Positions 6,298 to 13,358 of a stretch of DNA of 20,473 nucleotides are shown piece by piece. Made by a program: the position numbers and the translations under genes. The notes under the pieces are model-generated. The model was not told the origin of the DNA, did not search any database, and saw only the letters and a program-made list of their open reading frames with translations. Each line of letters begins with the position of its first letter. The stretch's first letter is position 1. Source of the DNA: Acidobacteriota bacterium (GTDB taxonomy: Bacteria > Acidobacteriota > Vicinamibacteria > Vicinamibacterales > Vicinamibacteraceae); NCBI GenBank assembly GCA_013695405.1, contig JACDAO010000238.1, positions 1-20,473 of the forward strand, written 5' to 3'.

Positions 6298-8043
6298 TCA
6301 GCGACTGTCGCGGTATCCCGCTCCACGCAGAGGACGGCCAGGACGTTCGGCCGTGATCGCCCCATTGGCCACCACGGACTTGCCGTTCACCAGCACGTGT
6401 CGCATGCCGATAGAGTATCGGTTCGGCTGCTCGAAGGTCGCCACGTCGGCCACCGTGGCCGGGTCGAACACGACCAGGTCGGCCATCATGCCCGGACGCA
6501 CCAAGCCGCGGTCGGTGATGCCGACGCGAATCGCGGCTTGCGAGGTCATCTTGCGGACGGCCTCTTCCAGCGTGAGCACGCCGTCCTCCCGCACGTACTT
6601 GCCCAGCACGCGCGTGAAGGTGCCCCACGCCCGTGGATGCGACTTGGACGCCGACAGCGGCCCGTCCTCGGCGCGCGCGCCGGAATCGGTATCGAACGAC
6701 ACCCACGGGGTGCGCATCGCCTCGACCACGTCGCTCTCGCGCATGATCGAGATGATGACCGACGACTCCGCCTTGTCGGCGATGACCAGGTCGATGACGG
6801 CATCGCGCGGGTCCTTCCCCATCGCCTTGCCGATCGCCTCGAAGGTCATCCCCTCGTACTTCCGCAACGCGGGATCCAGCACCGAGCTGAGCATGACGCC
6901 GGCAGCGCCGCCCGAGCCGTACCACTGGTTCTCGAAGGGCGCGTTCGGGTCGTCCATGTCTCGCTTCGCGCGCGCACGTGTGTCGGGCTCCTGTAGACGC
7001 TTCAGCATGGCGTCGGTGCCACCCTCGCGTACCCATACGGGCAGGCAGGCATCGAGCCCGTTCGACGCGCGGTCGTAGGGATAGATGTTGGCCGACACGC
7101 GCAGGCCCCTCGCGCGCGCGGCCTCAATGCGGCGCAACACCTCGGTCATCTTTCCCCAGTTGGCCTTGTACGCGGTCTTCAGGTGCCAGATCTCGGTCGG
7201 GATGTCGGCGCGTTCGGCGATCGTCAGCACCTCATCCACCGACTCGAACACCCTGTTGCCTTCCGAGCGCTGGTGCGTGATGTAGATGCCGCCGTGCTCG
7301 GCCGCCACCTTGGCCAACTCCACGAGTTCGTCGGTAGTCGAGAACCGGTTGGGGACGTACTGCAGCGAGGAACTCAGCCCCAGCGCGCCGTGCACCATGG
7401 CTTCGGCCACGAGCACCTTCATCTTCGCGACCTCGTCGGCGGTGGCGACGCGGTCTTCCTTGCCCATCACGTAGTCGCGCAGCCCGCCTGAGCCCACGAA
7501 CGTGCCCACGTTCACCGTCGACGAGGACTTCGCCAACCGGGCGAAGTACTCGTCGAGCGTTCGCCAGTCCTGCGCGATCTTGAAGAAGTCGTAACTGGCC
7601 TTGCGATCAGCCATCATCCGGTCATCGACGGGCGCAATCGAGACGCCCTCGCCGGTGATCTCGGTGGTGATGCCCTGTGTGATCTTGCTGGCGGCGCGCG
7701 AGTCCACGAGCACGTTGAACTCGGACTGACCGAGCAGGTCGATGAAGCCTGGCGCCACCACCTGCCCCGTGGCATCGATGCGCGTGGAGGCCCGGGCGCC
7801 CGACAGGTTGCCGATGGCGATGATGCGGTCGGCGGTGATGCCGACGTCGGCGCGGAACCAGGGCGCACCGGTGCCGTCCACGACGCGTCCGTTGGCGATC
7901 ACCACATCGAATGTCCGAGCCTGAGCGGCAGCCGCACCGGGTTGGGCAGGCTGCGTGGGCGACTGCGTCGCGCCGCCACACGCAGCAGACAGAACCAGCC
8001 CTCCAAGCACAGCGGCCAGCGTGCAGGACGCGCAGGTGATCAT
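6298..8043 (-). CDS. Amidohydrolase of the N-acyl-D-amino-acid deacylase group, probable lipoprotein
   Basis: A 581-aa protein from the ATG at 8043. The first 22 residues form a signal peptide ending VLSAAC, a plausible if imperfect lipobox at Cys22, so it may be membrane-anchored. The fold is that of a D-aminoacylase-type amidohydrolase: FDVVIANGRVVDGTG (45-59), APGFIDLLGQSEF (97-109), ITHQRSEG (His257), EIWHLK (His287), SFDTDSGA, and a C-terminal beta-sandwich with MMADLVVFDP. The usual HxH ligand pair after GFID is replaced by LGQ, so the metal site must differ from the textbook one. Expected activity is amide or N-acyl hydrolysis of small substrates; this is inference. TACAAT 7 nt before the ATG suggests a leaderless transcript, though no good -35 is seen. 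A C-terminal fragment of a paralogue lies at 3142-3240. Confidence 0.88.
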   Translation of the reverse strand: MITCASCTLAAVLGGLVLSAACGGATQSPTQPAQPGAAAAQARTFDVVIANGRVVDGTGAPWFRADVGITADRIIAIGNLSGARASTRIDATGQVVAPGFIDLLGQSEFNVLVDSRAASKITQGITTEITGEGVSIAPVDDRMMADRKASYDFFKIAQDWRTLDEYFARLAKSSSTVNVGTFVGSGGLRDYVMGKEDRVATADEVAKMKVLVAEAMVHGALGLSSSLQYVPNRFSTTDELVELAKVAAEHGGIYITHQRSEGNRVFESVDEVLTIAERADIPTEIWHLKTAYKANWGKMTEVLRRIEAARARGLRVSANIYPYDRASNGLDACLPVWVREGGTDAMLKRLQEPDTRARAKRDMDDPNAPFENQWYGSGGAAGVMLSSVLDPALRKYEGMTFEAIGKAMGKDPRDAVIDLVIADKAESSVIISIMRESDVVEAMRTPWVSFDTDSGARAEDGPLSASKSHPRAWGTFTRVLGKYVREDGVLTLEEAVRKMTSQAAIRVGITDRGLVRPGMMADLVVFDPATVADVATFEQPNRYSIGMRHVLVNGKSVVANGAITAERPGRPLRGAGYRDSR

Positions 8044-8111
8044 GCGGCCGATTGTAGGCCGGGGGAGGCGTTGAGCGCGTGGACACCCAGCTCCTGGCCC
8101 CACCCGCGAGC

Positions 8112-8160
8112 CCATCAGGACATGCGACATCCGACGTCCGGCATCAAGCCTCAAGCATCA
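8112..8160 (-). repeat. TGATG-rich degenerate repeat, copy 2
   Basis: On the minus strand this reads as a run of related heptads (TGATGCTTGAGGCTTGATGC, then GGATGTC, GCATGTC and CTGATGG). A similar stretch lies on the plus strand at about 1022-1060. It sits between the second SDR gene and the amidohydrolase and includes the SDR stop codon. Origin and function are unknown. Confidence 0.4.
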
Positions 8161-9063
8161 ATACGGCGTTTGTCCGCCGGTGACGCCATAGACTTCACCT
8201 GTCACGAAGCGCGCCTCATTGGAGGCGAGGAACACGAACACCGGCGCAATCTCGACCGGCTGGGCGGCGCGTTCGTACGCGGTCTGCTCGCCGAAGGTCT
8301 TGACCTTCTCTTCCGGCATCGTCGACGGGATCAGCGGCGTCCAGACCGGACCCGGCGCCACCGCGTTGACGCGCACGCTCTGCTTCATCGCGACCTGCGA
8401 CAGGCCCTTGGTGAAGTTGACGATGGCGGCCTTGGTCGGCGAGTACGACAGCAGGTTGGGGCTGGGATCGTAGGCCTGGATCGAGGCCGTGTTAATGATG
8501 GCGCTGCCCTCCGGCAGACGCGGCAGCGCGGCGCGGCAGAGCCAGAACATGGCGTAGACGTTGGTCTTGAACGAGCGATCGAACTCCTCGGTGGTGAACT
8601 CGTCGAGGCGGTCGTGCGTGACCTGGTGGGCCGCGTTGTTGACCAGGATGTCGAGGCCGCCGAGGTCGTCGAACGCCCTGGCAATCAGCGCCTCGCAGTG
8701 CGCTTCGTCGCGAATGTCGCCGGCCGCCGCGATCGCAGTACGCCCTGCCTGACGCACCCAGCGGCATGTCTCCTGAGCGTCCACCTCTTCTTCCGGCAAG
8801 TAGCTGATCATGACGTCAGCGCCTTCGCGTGCGAAGGCAATTGCCACGGCGCGGCCGATGCCGCTGTCGCCGCCGGTGATCAGCGCCTTGCGTCCGGTCA
8901 ACCGGCCGAGCCCCTTGTACGAGCTCTCGCCGTGATCGGCCAGGGGCGCCATGTCGGATTCCAGGCCCGGTGGATCGACCTTGGGCTGCGGGTACTCGGG
9001 CGAGGGCCCCAGGCCCTTCGGATCGGTGGGCTGCGGATGCTGTGGCGACGAGGGCGTGGACAT
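8158..9063 (-). CDS. SDR family oxidoreductase, YdaD/YghA-like
   Basis: A 301-aa short-chain dehydrogenase with the Pro-rich N-terminal extension (about residues 1-55, with PPG..S.M.P..DHGE.SY.G.GRL) typical of the YghA / general-stress YdaD/YhdF branch. Motifs are TGGDSGIG at 63-70, NNAA at 142-145 in place of NNAG, Ser194 in NTASIQAY, and YSPTK giving Tyr207 and Lys211. The end VTGEVYGVTGGQTPY is characteristic of this branch. Members reduce aldehydes or ketones or oxidise glucose-like sugars and are often stress-induced. The start at 9063 was chosen over an ATG at 9075, and neither has a clear ribosome binding site. It is divergent from the DUF4255 gene, 63 bp away. The TGA stop overlaps a degenerate repeat. 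Confidence 0.92.
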   Translation of the reverse strand: MSTPSSPQHPQPTDPKGLGPSPEYPQPKVDPPGLESDMAPLADHGESSYKGLGRLTGRKALITGGDSGIGRAVAIAFAREGADVMISYLPEEEVDAQETCRWVRQAGRTAIAAAGDIRDEAHCEALIARAFDDLGGLDILVNNAAHQVTHDRLDEFTTEEFDRSFKTNVYAMFWLCRAALPRLPEGSAIINTASIQAYDPSPNLLSYSPTKAAIVNFTKGLSQVAMKQSVRVNAVAPGPVWTPLIPSTMPEEKVKTFGEQTAYERAAQPVEIAPVFVFLASNEARFVTGEVYGVTGGQTPY

Positions 9064-9126
9064 GCCCGCAGCCATGCAAGAAGGGGGACAGGTGCGCGGG
9101 CCGGGGAGGTGCTCTAGGATGGCCGC

Positions 9127-9672
9127 ATGAGCCAGCACGCCGCGCTTGCCGCCGTGACCCTCGCCCTCAGGGCACTGCTCGACGGCGCGTTCCGTACCGC
9201 CGCCTCGACGGATCGCGCGCTGGCCGACGTGATCCTGACGACGTTGCCGGTCGACCGTGCCCGCTCGGTGCATCACCGGCCGCAGGTCAACCTGACGATG
9301 GTGACGGCGCTCGACCATGCGGGCGCGCGCAACGCGCCGCGGCTGGGCCTGCGAGGACCCGAGGCGTCGAGCGAGCCGGCCCAACAGGTGAGCCTGTTGT
9401 ATATGGTGACGGCTTACGGTCCCGAGGAAGACGACGTGATGGCGCAGCGAGCGATGGGCGTCGCCATGCACGCGCTGCACGCCAACCCGGTGCTCGACCG
9501 CATCGACCTCGATGTGCTGTTCCCGCACACCGGCCAGACTGCGCCGCTCGAGCAGGTGCGGGTGACGCAGGCGTCACTGACGCGCGAGCAAATCGTCGCG
9601 TGGTGGCTGGCGTTCCACACGCCGTATCGGCTGACCAGCGCGTATCAGGTCGGCCCGGTGCCGCTCGGCTAG
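9127..9672 (+). CDS. DUF4255 (Pvc16_N) domain protein
   Basis: A 181-aa protein made of a single domain. The opening ALAAVTLALRALLDGA, the RPQVNLTMVTALDH.GARN block, VSLLYMVTAYG, AMGVAMHALHANPVLD and the end VRVTQ.SLT.EQIV.WW..FHTPYRL..AYQV are the hallmarks of DUF4255/Pvc16_N. In known systems this family caps or terminates the tube of extracellular contractile injection particles (PVC/Afp type). There is no signal peptide. No sheath, tube, baseplate, AAA or spike gene is found in the window, so it is an orphan here: either a stray, or a part used with genes elsewhere. Its neighbours are an SDR (divergent) and DAHP synthase (convergent). The ATG at 9127 has only weak ribosome binding sequence. 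Confidence 0.85.
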   Translation: MSQHAALAAVTLALRALLDGAFRTAASTDRALADVILTTLPVDRARSVHHRPQVNLTMVTALDHAGARNAPRLGLRGPEASSEPAQQVSLLYMVTAYGPEEDDVMAQRAMGVAMHALHANPVLDRIDLDVLFPHTGQTAPLEQVRVTQASLTREQIVAWWLAFHTPYRLTSAYQVGPVPLG

Positions 9673-9709
9673 CGAACGCTGTCCGGCCCCCACGCGGGGA
9701 CCTCCGTGC

Positions 9710-9732
9710 GTCGGACAAGTCCGACGCCTACG
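9710..9732 (-). repeat. Dispersed palindromic repeat, copy 2
   Basis: On the minus strand it reads CGTAGGC followed by GTCGGAC-TT-GTCCGAC, a perfect 7-bp inverted repeat with a TT spacer. This is the same layout as 1156-1179. It lies between the convergent DUF4255 and DAHP synthase genes, where it could act as a hairpin terminator in both directions, though there is no T-tract. Confidence 0.65.
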
Positions 9733-9745
9733 AGGCTGTGCGGCG

Positions 9746-10831
9746 TCACGACTGCAACGCGACGTCGGCGGCTCGGGTGCCGCGAGTCTGCTGTGCGCTG
9801 GCCAGCCGCTCGAGCAACGGCTCGGTCTGTTCAAACGAGAGGCACGCGTCGGTGATGCTCTGGCCGTACACGGCCGGACGGCCCGGCACGTAGGTCTGCC
9901 GGCCCTCGACCAGGTGACTCTCGATCATCGCGCCGAAGATTGGCCACGAGCCGCCCGCCACCTGATCGGCGACCGATGCCGCCACCTCGAGTTGGCGCCG
10001 GTGGTCCTTCTGGCTGTTGCCGTGCGAGCAGTCGATCATCACGCGTCCCGGCAATCCGCTGGCCTCGAGCCGCGTACAGACGTCGCTGACGCACTCGGCG
10101 GCGTAGTTGGGCCCGGTCCGCGAGCCGCCGCGCAGGATCACGTGACACGAGTCGTTGCCGGTGGTCGCGAAAATTGCCGCGACGCCCTGCTTGGTGACCG
10201 ACGGAAACAGGTGCGGTGAGCGCGCCGACAACACCGCGTCGACCGCGATCTGGGTGGTGCCGTCCGTGCCGTTCTTGAACCCGACCGGCATCGACAGCCC
10301 GGACGCCAGTTCGCGGTGCACCTGGCTCTCCGTGGTGCGCGCGCCAATCGCCACCCACGAGGTGAGGTCGGCGATGTGCTGGGGCAACTGCGTGTCGAGG
10401 AACTCGCACGCGGTCGGCAGCCCGAGGTCGTTGACGTCGAGCAGCAGCTGCCGGGCCAGCCGCAGCCCCTTGTTGATGTGGTAGCTCTCGTCGAGGTCCG
10501 GGTCGTTGACCAGGCCCTTCCAGCCGACCGAGGTGCGCGGCTTCTCGAAGTAGCTGCGCATCACCACGATCAACTGCCCCTTGTATCGCTCGGCCAGCGG
10601 CGCCAGCCGCGTCGCGTACTCGACCGCGGCCGAGGGGTCGTGAATCGAGCACGGCCCGACCACCAGTACCAACCGCGGATCCCGACCTGCCACCACGTCG
10701 GCAATCGCCTGTCGAGTGTTGGCGACGACGTTGGAGGCCTGCTCGGACACCGGCAGCTCCTCGAGCAGGATGGCGGGTGGCAGCAGGGGGCGGACCAGGG
10801 TGATGCGGAGGTCGTCTGTCCGGCGCAACAT
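9746..10831 (-). CDS. aroG: 3-deoxy-7-phosphoheptulonate (DAHP) synthase, class I
   Basis: A 361-aa enzyme condensing phosphoenolpyruvate and erythrose 4-phosphate, the first step of the shikimate pathway for aromatic amino acids. It aligns along its whole length with E. coli AroF/G/H. Metal ligands are present: Cys61 in VVGPCSIHDP, His270 in IDCSHGNS, Glu304 in MIESHLVEG and Asp328 in ITDAC. The PEP-binding Arg92 and Lys97 are in MRSYFEKPRT, and GARTTESQ and GFKNGTDG are intact. Pro150 and Ser180, positions tied to feedback inhibition in E. coli AroG, are conserved, so feedback control is plausible, but which amino acid inhibits cannot be told. It is cytoplasmic. The ATG at 10831 lacks a good ribosome binding site. 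No other shikimate genes are nearby. It is divergent from the alpha/beta hydrolase gene. Confidence 0.95.
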   Translation of the reverse strand: MLRRTDDLRITLVRPLLPPAILLEELPVSEQASNVVANTRQAIADVVAGRDPRLVLVVGPCSIHDPSAAVEYATRLAPLAERYKGQLIVVMRSYFEKPRTSVGWKGLVNDPDLDESYHINKGLRLARQLLLDVNDLGLPTACEFLDTQLPQHIADLTSWVAIGARTTESQVHRELASGLSMPVGFKNGTDGTTQIAVDAVLSARSPHLFPSVTKQGVAAIFATTGNDSCHVILRGGSRTGPNYAAECVSDVCTRLEASGLPGRVMIDCSHGNSQKDHRRQLEVAASVADQVAGGSWPIFGAMIESHLVEGRQTYVPGRPAVYGQSITDACLSFEQTEPLLERLASAQQTRGTRAADVALQS

Positions 10832-11015
10832 GGCAGCGGTCAGAGTACTGCAGCGCCGACCCGAACGCCGAGATGCCGCCGTGCCATACCGGGCCGCCGC
10901 GCCGGCCCGACCACGCCTGGCGACCGCTTCCGTCGCCGCCGCTTGGCACCGTCACACGCCACGGTTAGTCTCAGCTGGGTGCGGACATGCCGTCCGCCTA
11001 CCGGAGGAGCTCCGC

Positions 11016-11843
11016 ATGCCGTTCGTCACCGCGACCGCCGCGCCGTCGACCGAGATCTACTACGAGGACCAGGGACAGGGTCAGCCGGTTGTGCTCATCC
11101 ACGGCTGGCCGCTCAGCAGGCGGATGTGGGAAGGTCAGATTACCGCGCTGGTGGCCGCTGGCTACCGGTGCATCGCCTATGACCGTCGGGGCTTCGGCCA
11201 GTCGGGACAGCCGATGGGCGGCTACGACTACGACACCTTTGCCTCCGACCTGAACGACGTGCTGGTGGCCCTGGGCCTGCGCGAAGCGGTGTTGGCCGGA
11301 TTTTCGATGGGTGGCGGCGAGGTCGCACGCTACATCGGCAGCTACGGGACGGAGCGCATTGCCAAGGCCATTCTGATCTCCGCAGTGCCGCCATTCCTGT
11401 CGCAGACCGCCGACAATCCCGACGGTGTGCCCGCGAAGATCTTCGATGACATGGTGGCGGCGATCATCGAAGACCGGGTGGCGTTCTTCGAAGGGTTCTT
11501 CAAGGACTTCTTCAACTGGAAGCCGGGCTCGGGCACGCCGAGCGACGACGTGGTGGCCTACAGCAAGGCAATCGCGTGGATGGCCTCACCCCTGGGCACG
11601 CGTCACTGCGTCGTCGCCTTCGGCAAGACGGACTTTCGAGCCGATCTGGCGCAGATCTCGATCCCCACCCTGGTCGTGCATGGCGATCACGACAAGACCG
11701 TGCCGTTCGAGGTCTCGGGCAAGCGGGCCGCAGCGTTGATCGCCGGAAGTCGCCTCGAGGTGATCAAGGGCGCCCCGCATGGCCTGACTGCCACCCACGG
11801 CGATCAGCTCAATGCGCTGATGCTCGACTTCCTGCAGGGCTGA
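11016..11843 (+). CDS. Alpha/beta hydrolase, non-heme chloroperoxidase/arylesterase-like
   Basis: A 275-aa alpha/beta-fold hydrolase. The oxyanion-hole HGWP is at residues 29-32, the nucleophile Ser97 in GFSMGGGE, the acid Asp226 in HGDHDKTVP and His255 in GAPHGLT, completing the triad. The overall sequence, including YDRRGFGQS and FFKDFFNW, matches the cofactor-free haloperoxidase / aryl esterase branch. These enzymes hydrolyse esters and can make peracids. There is no signal peptide, so it is probably cytoplasmic. The ATG at 11016 is supported by GGAGGAG at 11003-11009. A small hairpin (GCGGAC at 10981-10986, GTCCGC at 10992-10997) precedes the ribosome binding site. Longer upstream frames continue antisense into the DAHP synthase gene and are not credible. 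It converges on the MpaB-like gene with 23 bp between stops. Confidence 0.93.
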   Translation: MPFVTATAAPSTEIYYEDQGQGQPVVLIHGWPLSRRMWEGQITALVAAGYRCIAYDRRGFGQSGQPMGGYDYDTFASDLNDVLVALGLREAVLAGFSMGGGEVARYIGSYGTERIAKAILISAVPPFLSQTADNPDGVPAKIFDDMVAAIIEDRVAFFEGFFKDFFNWKPGSGTPSDDVVAYSKAIAWMASPLGTRHCVVAFGKTDFRADLAQISIPTLVVHGDHDKTVPFEVSGKRAAALIAGSRLEVIKGAPHGLTATHGDQLNALMLDFLQG

Positions 11844-11866
11844 CCCACCACTCGCTCGACGCCCGG

Positions 11867-12652
11867 TCACCTGGCGTGGCGACGGGCGTCGGGCCAGTGC
11901 GCGAGGAGGTCCGGCGTGACCTGGCGGATACGGCGCAGCCACCGCAAGGTGCGGTGCAGTCGGCGGTCGTCACGCGCGGTCCAGGCAAAGCCGTACTGGG
12001 CGCGGATGTCTGGCGGCAGTAAGCCGGACGTCACCAGCCGATTGATCGCACGCGCCGGCGCAACCAATCCAGCGAGGCGCGGCGACAGCACCTCGGCCGC
12101 CACGGCACGTGCGGTGTCGCTGACGACGATCTGTCCGCTGGTGTGCATGCGATCGAGGTAGTCCTGCAGCGCGCGCCAGGTCACCGGCACGTCATCGCCG
12201 GCGCCGAGCGCGTGGGCGACTGGCGCCGATTCGCGGCACCACGTGTCGCGGTCGTCGCGAGACAGCGGCGCGACCAGTGCGTCGTACACCAGCGGCAACG
12301 ACTCGAGCAGCGTGGCGTGTACCCACAGCACGAGCGCGGGGTCCTCGGCCGAGTACCTGGTGCCGGCAGGAAATGGGCCGGCGGCGGCCGGCAGCGTGCC
12401 ATGAACGCGCCGGTGGATCGCGATGATGCCATCCAGGGCGGACTGCGCCTGCGCGCCGGTCCCGAACGTCAGCCGTCGCATCGCGCCGACGGTGTGATGC
12501 AGGCGAATCGACGCGCTCAGCAGCCCGCCGCGGAAGCTGCTGTGATCGGACACTCCGGCCGCGACCAGCGGGTGCGCGAGCTGCAGCAGGATGGCGCGAC
12601 TCCAGCCGGCGAGCACGATCCGCTCGGCATTGATTCGCTCGGCGACGGTCAC
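11867..12652 (-). CDS. MpaB-like oxygenase (DUF2236 family)
   Basis: A 261-aa protein. The N-terminal block NAERIVLAGWSRAILLQLAHPLVAAGVSDHS, then GAMRRLTFGT, AIHRRVHGTLPA and DPALVLWVHATLLESL are the conserved segments of the DUF2236 / ER-bound oxygenase MpaB / rubber oxygenase family. His residues at 27 and 37 and in WVHATL are candidates for cofactor binding. Characterised relatives cleave C=C bonds or oxidise polyisoprenoids using heme; the substrate here is unknown. There is no signal peptide. The GTG start at 12652 overlaps the TGA of the methyltransferase gene in a GTGA junction, and AGGGAG lies just upstream, so the two are probably translationally coupled. It looks like the last gene of the operon starting at 15919. 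Confidence 0.85.
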   Translation of the reverse strand: MTVAERINAERIVLAGWSRAILLQLAHPLVAAGVSDHSSFRGGLLSASIRLHHTVGAMRRLTFGTGAQAQSALDGIIAIHRRVHGTLPAAAGPFPAGTRYSAEDPALVLWVHATLLESLPLVYDALVAPLSRDDRDTWCRESAPVAHALGAGDDVPVTWRALQDYLDRMHTSGQIVVSDTARAVAAEVLSPRLAGLVAPARAINRLVTSGLLPPDIRAQYGFAWTARDDRRLHRTLRWLRRIRQVTPDLLAHWPDARRHAR

Positions 12653-13317
12653 GACCGCTCCCTGGGCGCGCCGAGCAGGAGACGATTCTTCGGGGTGATC
12701 GCCGCGGGGATGCGTTGCGTCCAGACACGGTAGCCGCGCTGCTCGAGGCGGGCGGCACGGCGGACGTCGATGGCAAGCGGGACGTCGAGCCAGCCGGTCA
12801 GCGGACCGGCGTCGCAGTTCGTCACGTCGTGGCAACAAGGCAGCACCGCGACGCGGGCGCGGACCGATGCGGCGCCATCGAGGATCAGGTCGGTCAGCGC
12901 GCCGCAAGCGTGGCTGGACACCACCACGTCGTCGGCGTCGAGCGGCACGTCGGCGACGGCCGCGGTGATCGGCGAGACCCGATCGCGCAGGCGTGGCCAC
13001 TCGTCGCCCAGCACCTGATGCAGCCGCGCCGCGGACGGTGGTACGGCGGCGTCTGCCGCCACCGCCAGCGGTGTGGAGTCGTCGAGCAGCACCATCACAT
13101 GCGCGAGCAGGCCGTGGCCGGCCGCGAGGTCGACCACCCGGCCGCCCCGAAACAGTCGGCGGGTGCGGCGTGCAACCTCCCAGGCTTCATAGAGTTCCTT
13201 GCGCGGCAGCACGCCGGCACGGCACACCGTCCGGGCGAGCCGATCGAACAGCGTCGCGCCGGAAAACCGCCCAAAGTCCTTTTCGGTGAGGCGTGACCTG
13301 GATCCGTGCGCGAACAC
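12649..13317 (-). CDS. Class I SAM-dependent methyltransferase, Methyltransf_32 type
   Basis: A 222-aa protein from a GTG at 13317. VVDLAAGHGLLAH (residues 61-73) is the SAM-binding glycine loop, and SSHACGALTDLIL (134-146) with AVLPCCHD (157-164) are the signature blocks of the Methyltransf_32 domain, found also in GSTCD and METTL25-like proteins. The target is unknown; rRNA or protein substrates are possible. It has no signal peptide. The start is uncertain because the GTG lacks a ribosome binding site, but the frame upstream of it soon meets the previous gene. It follows the LVIVD gene by 41 bp and overlaps the next gene by 4 nt. Confidence 0.85.
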   Translation of the reverse strand: MFAHGSRSRLTEKDFGRFSGATLFDRLARTVCRAGVLPRKELYEAWEVARRTRRLFRGGRVVDLAAGHGLLAHVMVLLDDSTPLAVAADAAVPPSAARLHQVLGDEWPRLRDRVSPITAAVADVPLDADDVVVSSHACGALTDLILDGAASVRARVAVLPCCHDVTNCDAGPLTGWLDVPLAIDVRRAARLEQRGYRVWTQRIPAAITPKNRLLLGAPRERS

Positions 13318-13358
13318 GGGTCCAGTATGCGCCGCCAGATCGCGCGTCGACCGCGTCG

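Noticed and set aside
5858..7036. A 392-codon minus-strand frame
   Set aside because: It is a shadow of the amidohydrolase and 87-aa genes, with composition typical of the wrong frame.
10716..11015. N-terminal extension of the alpha/beta hydrolase
   Set aside because: The extension is antisense to the DAHP synthase 5' end, while a GGAGGAG ribosome binding site marks the ATG at 11016, where family similarity begins.
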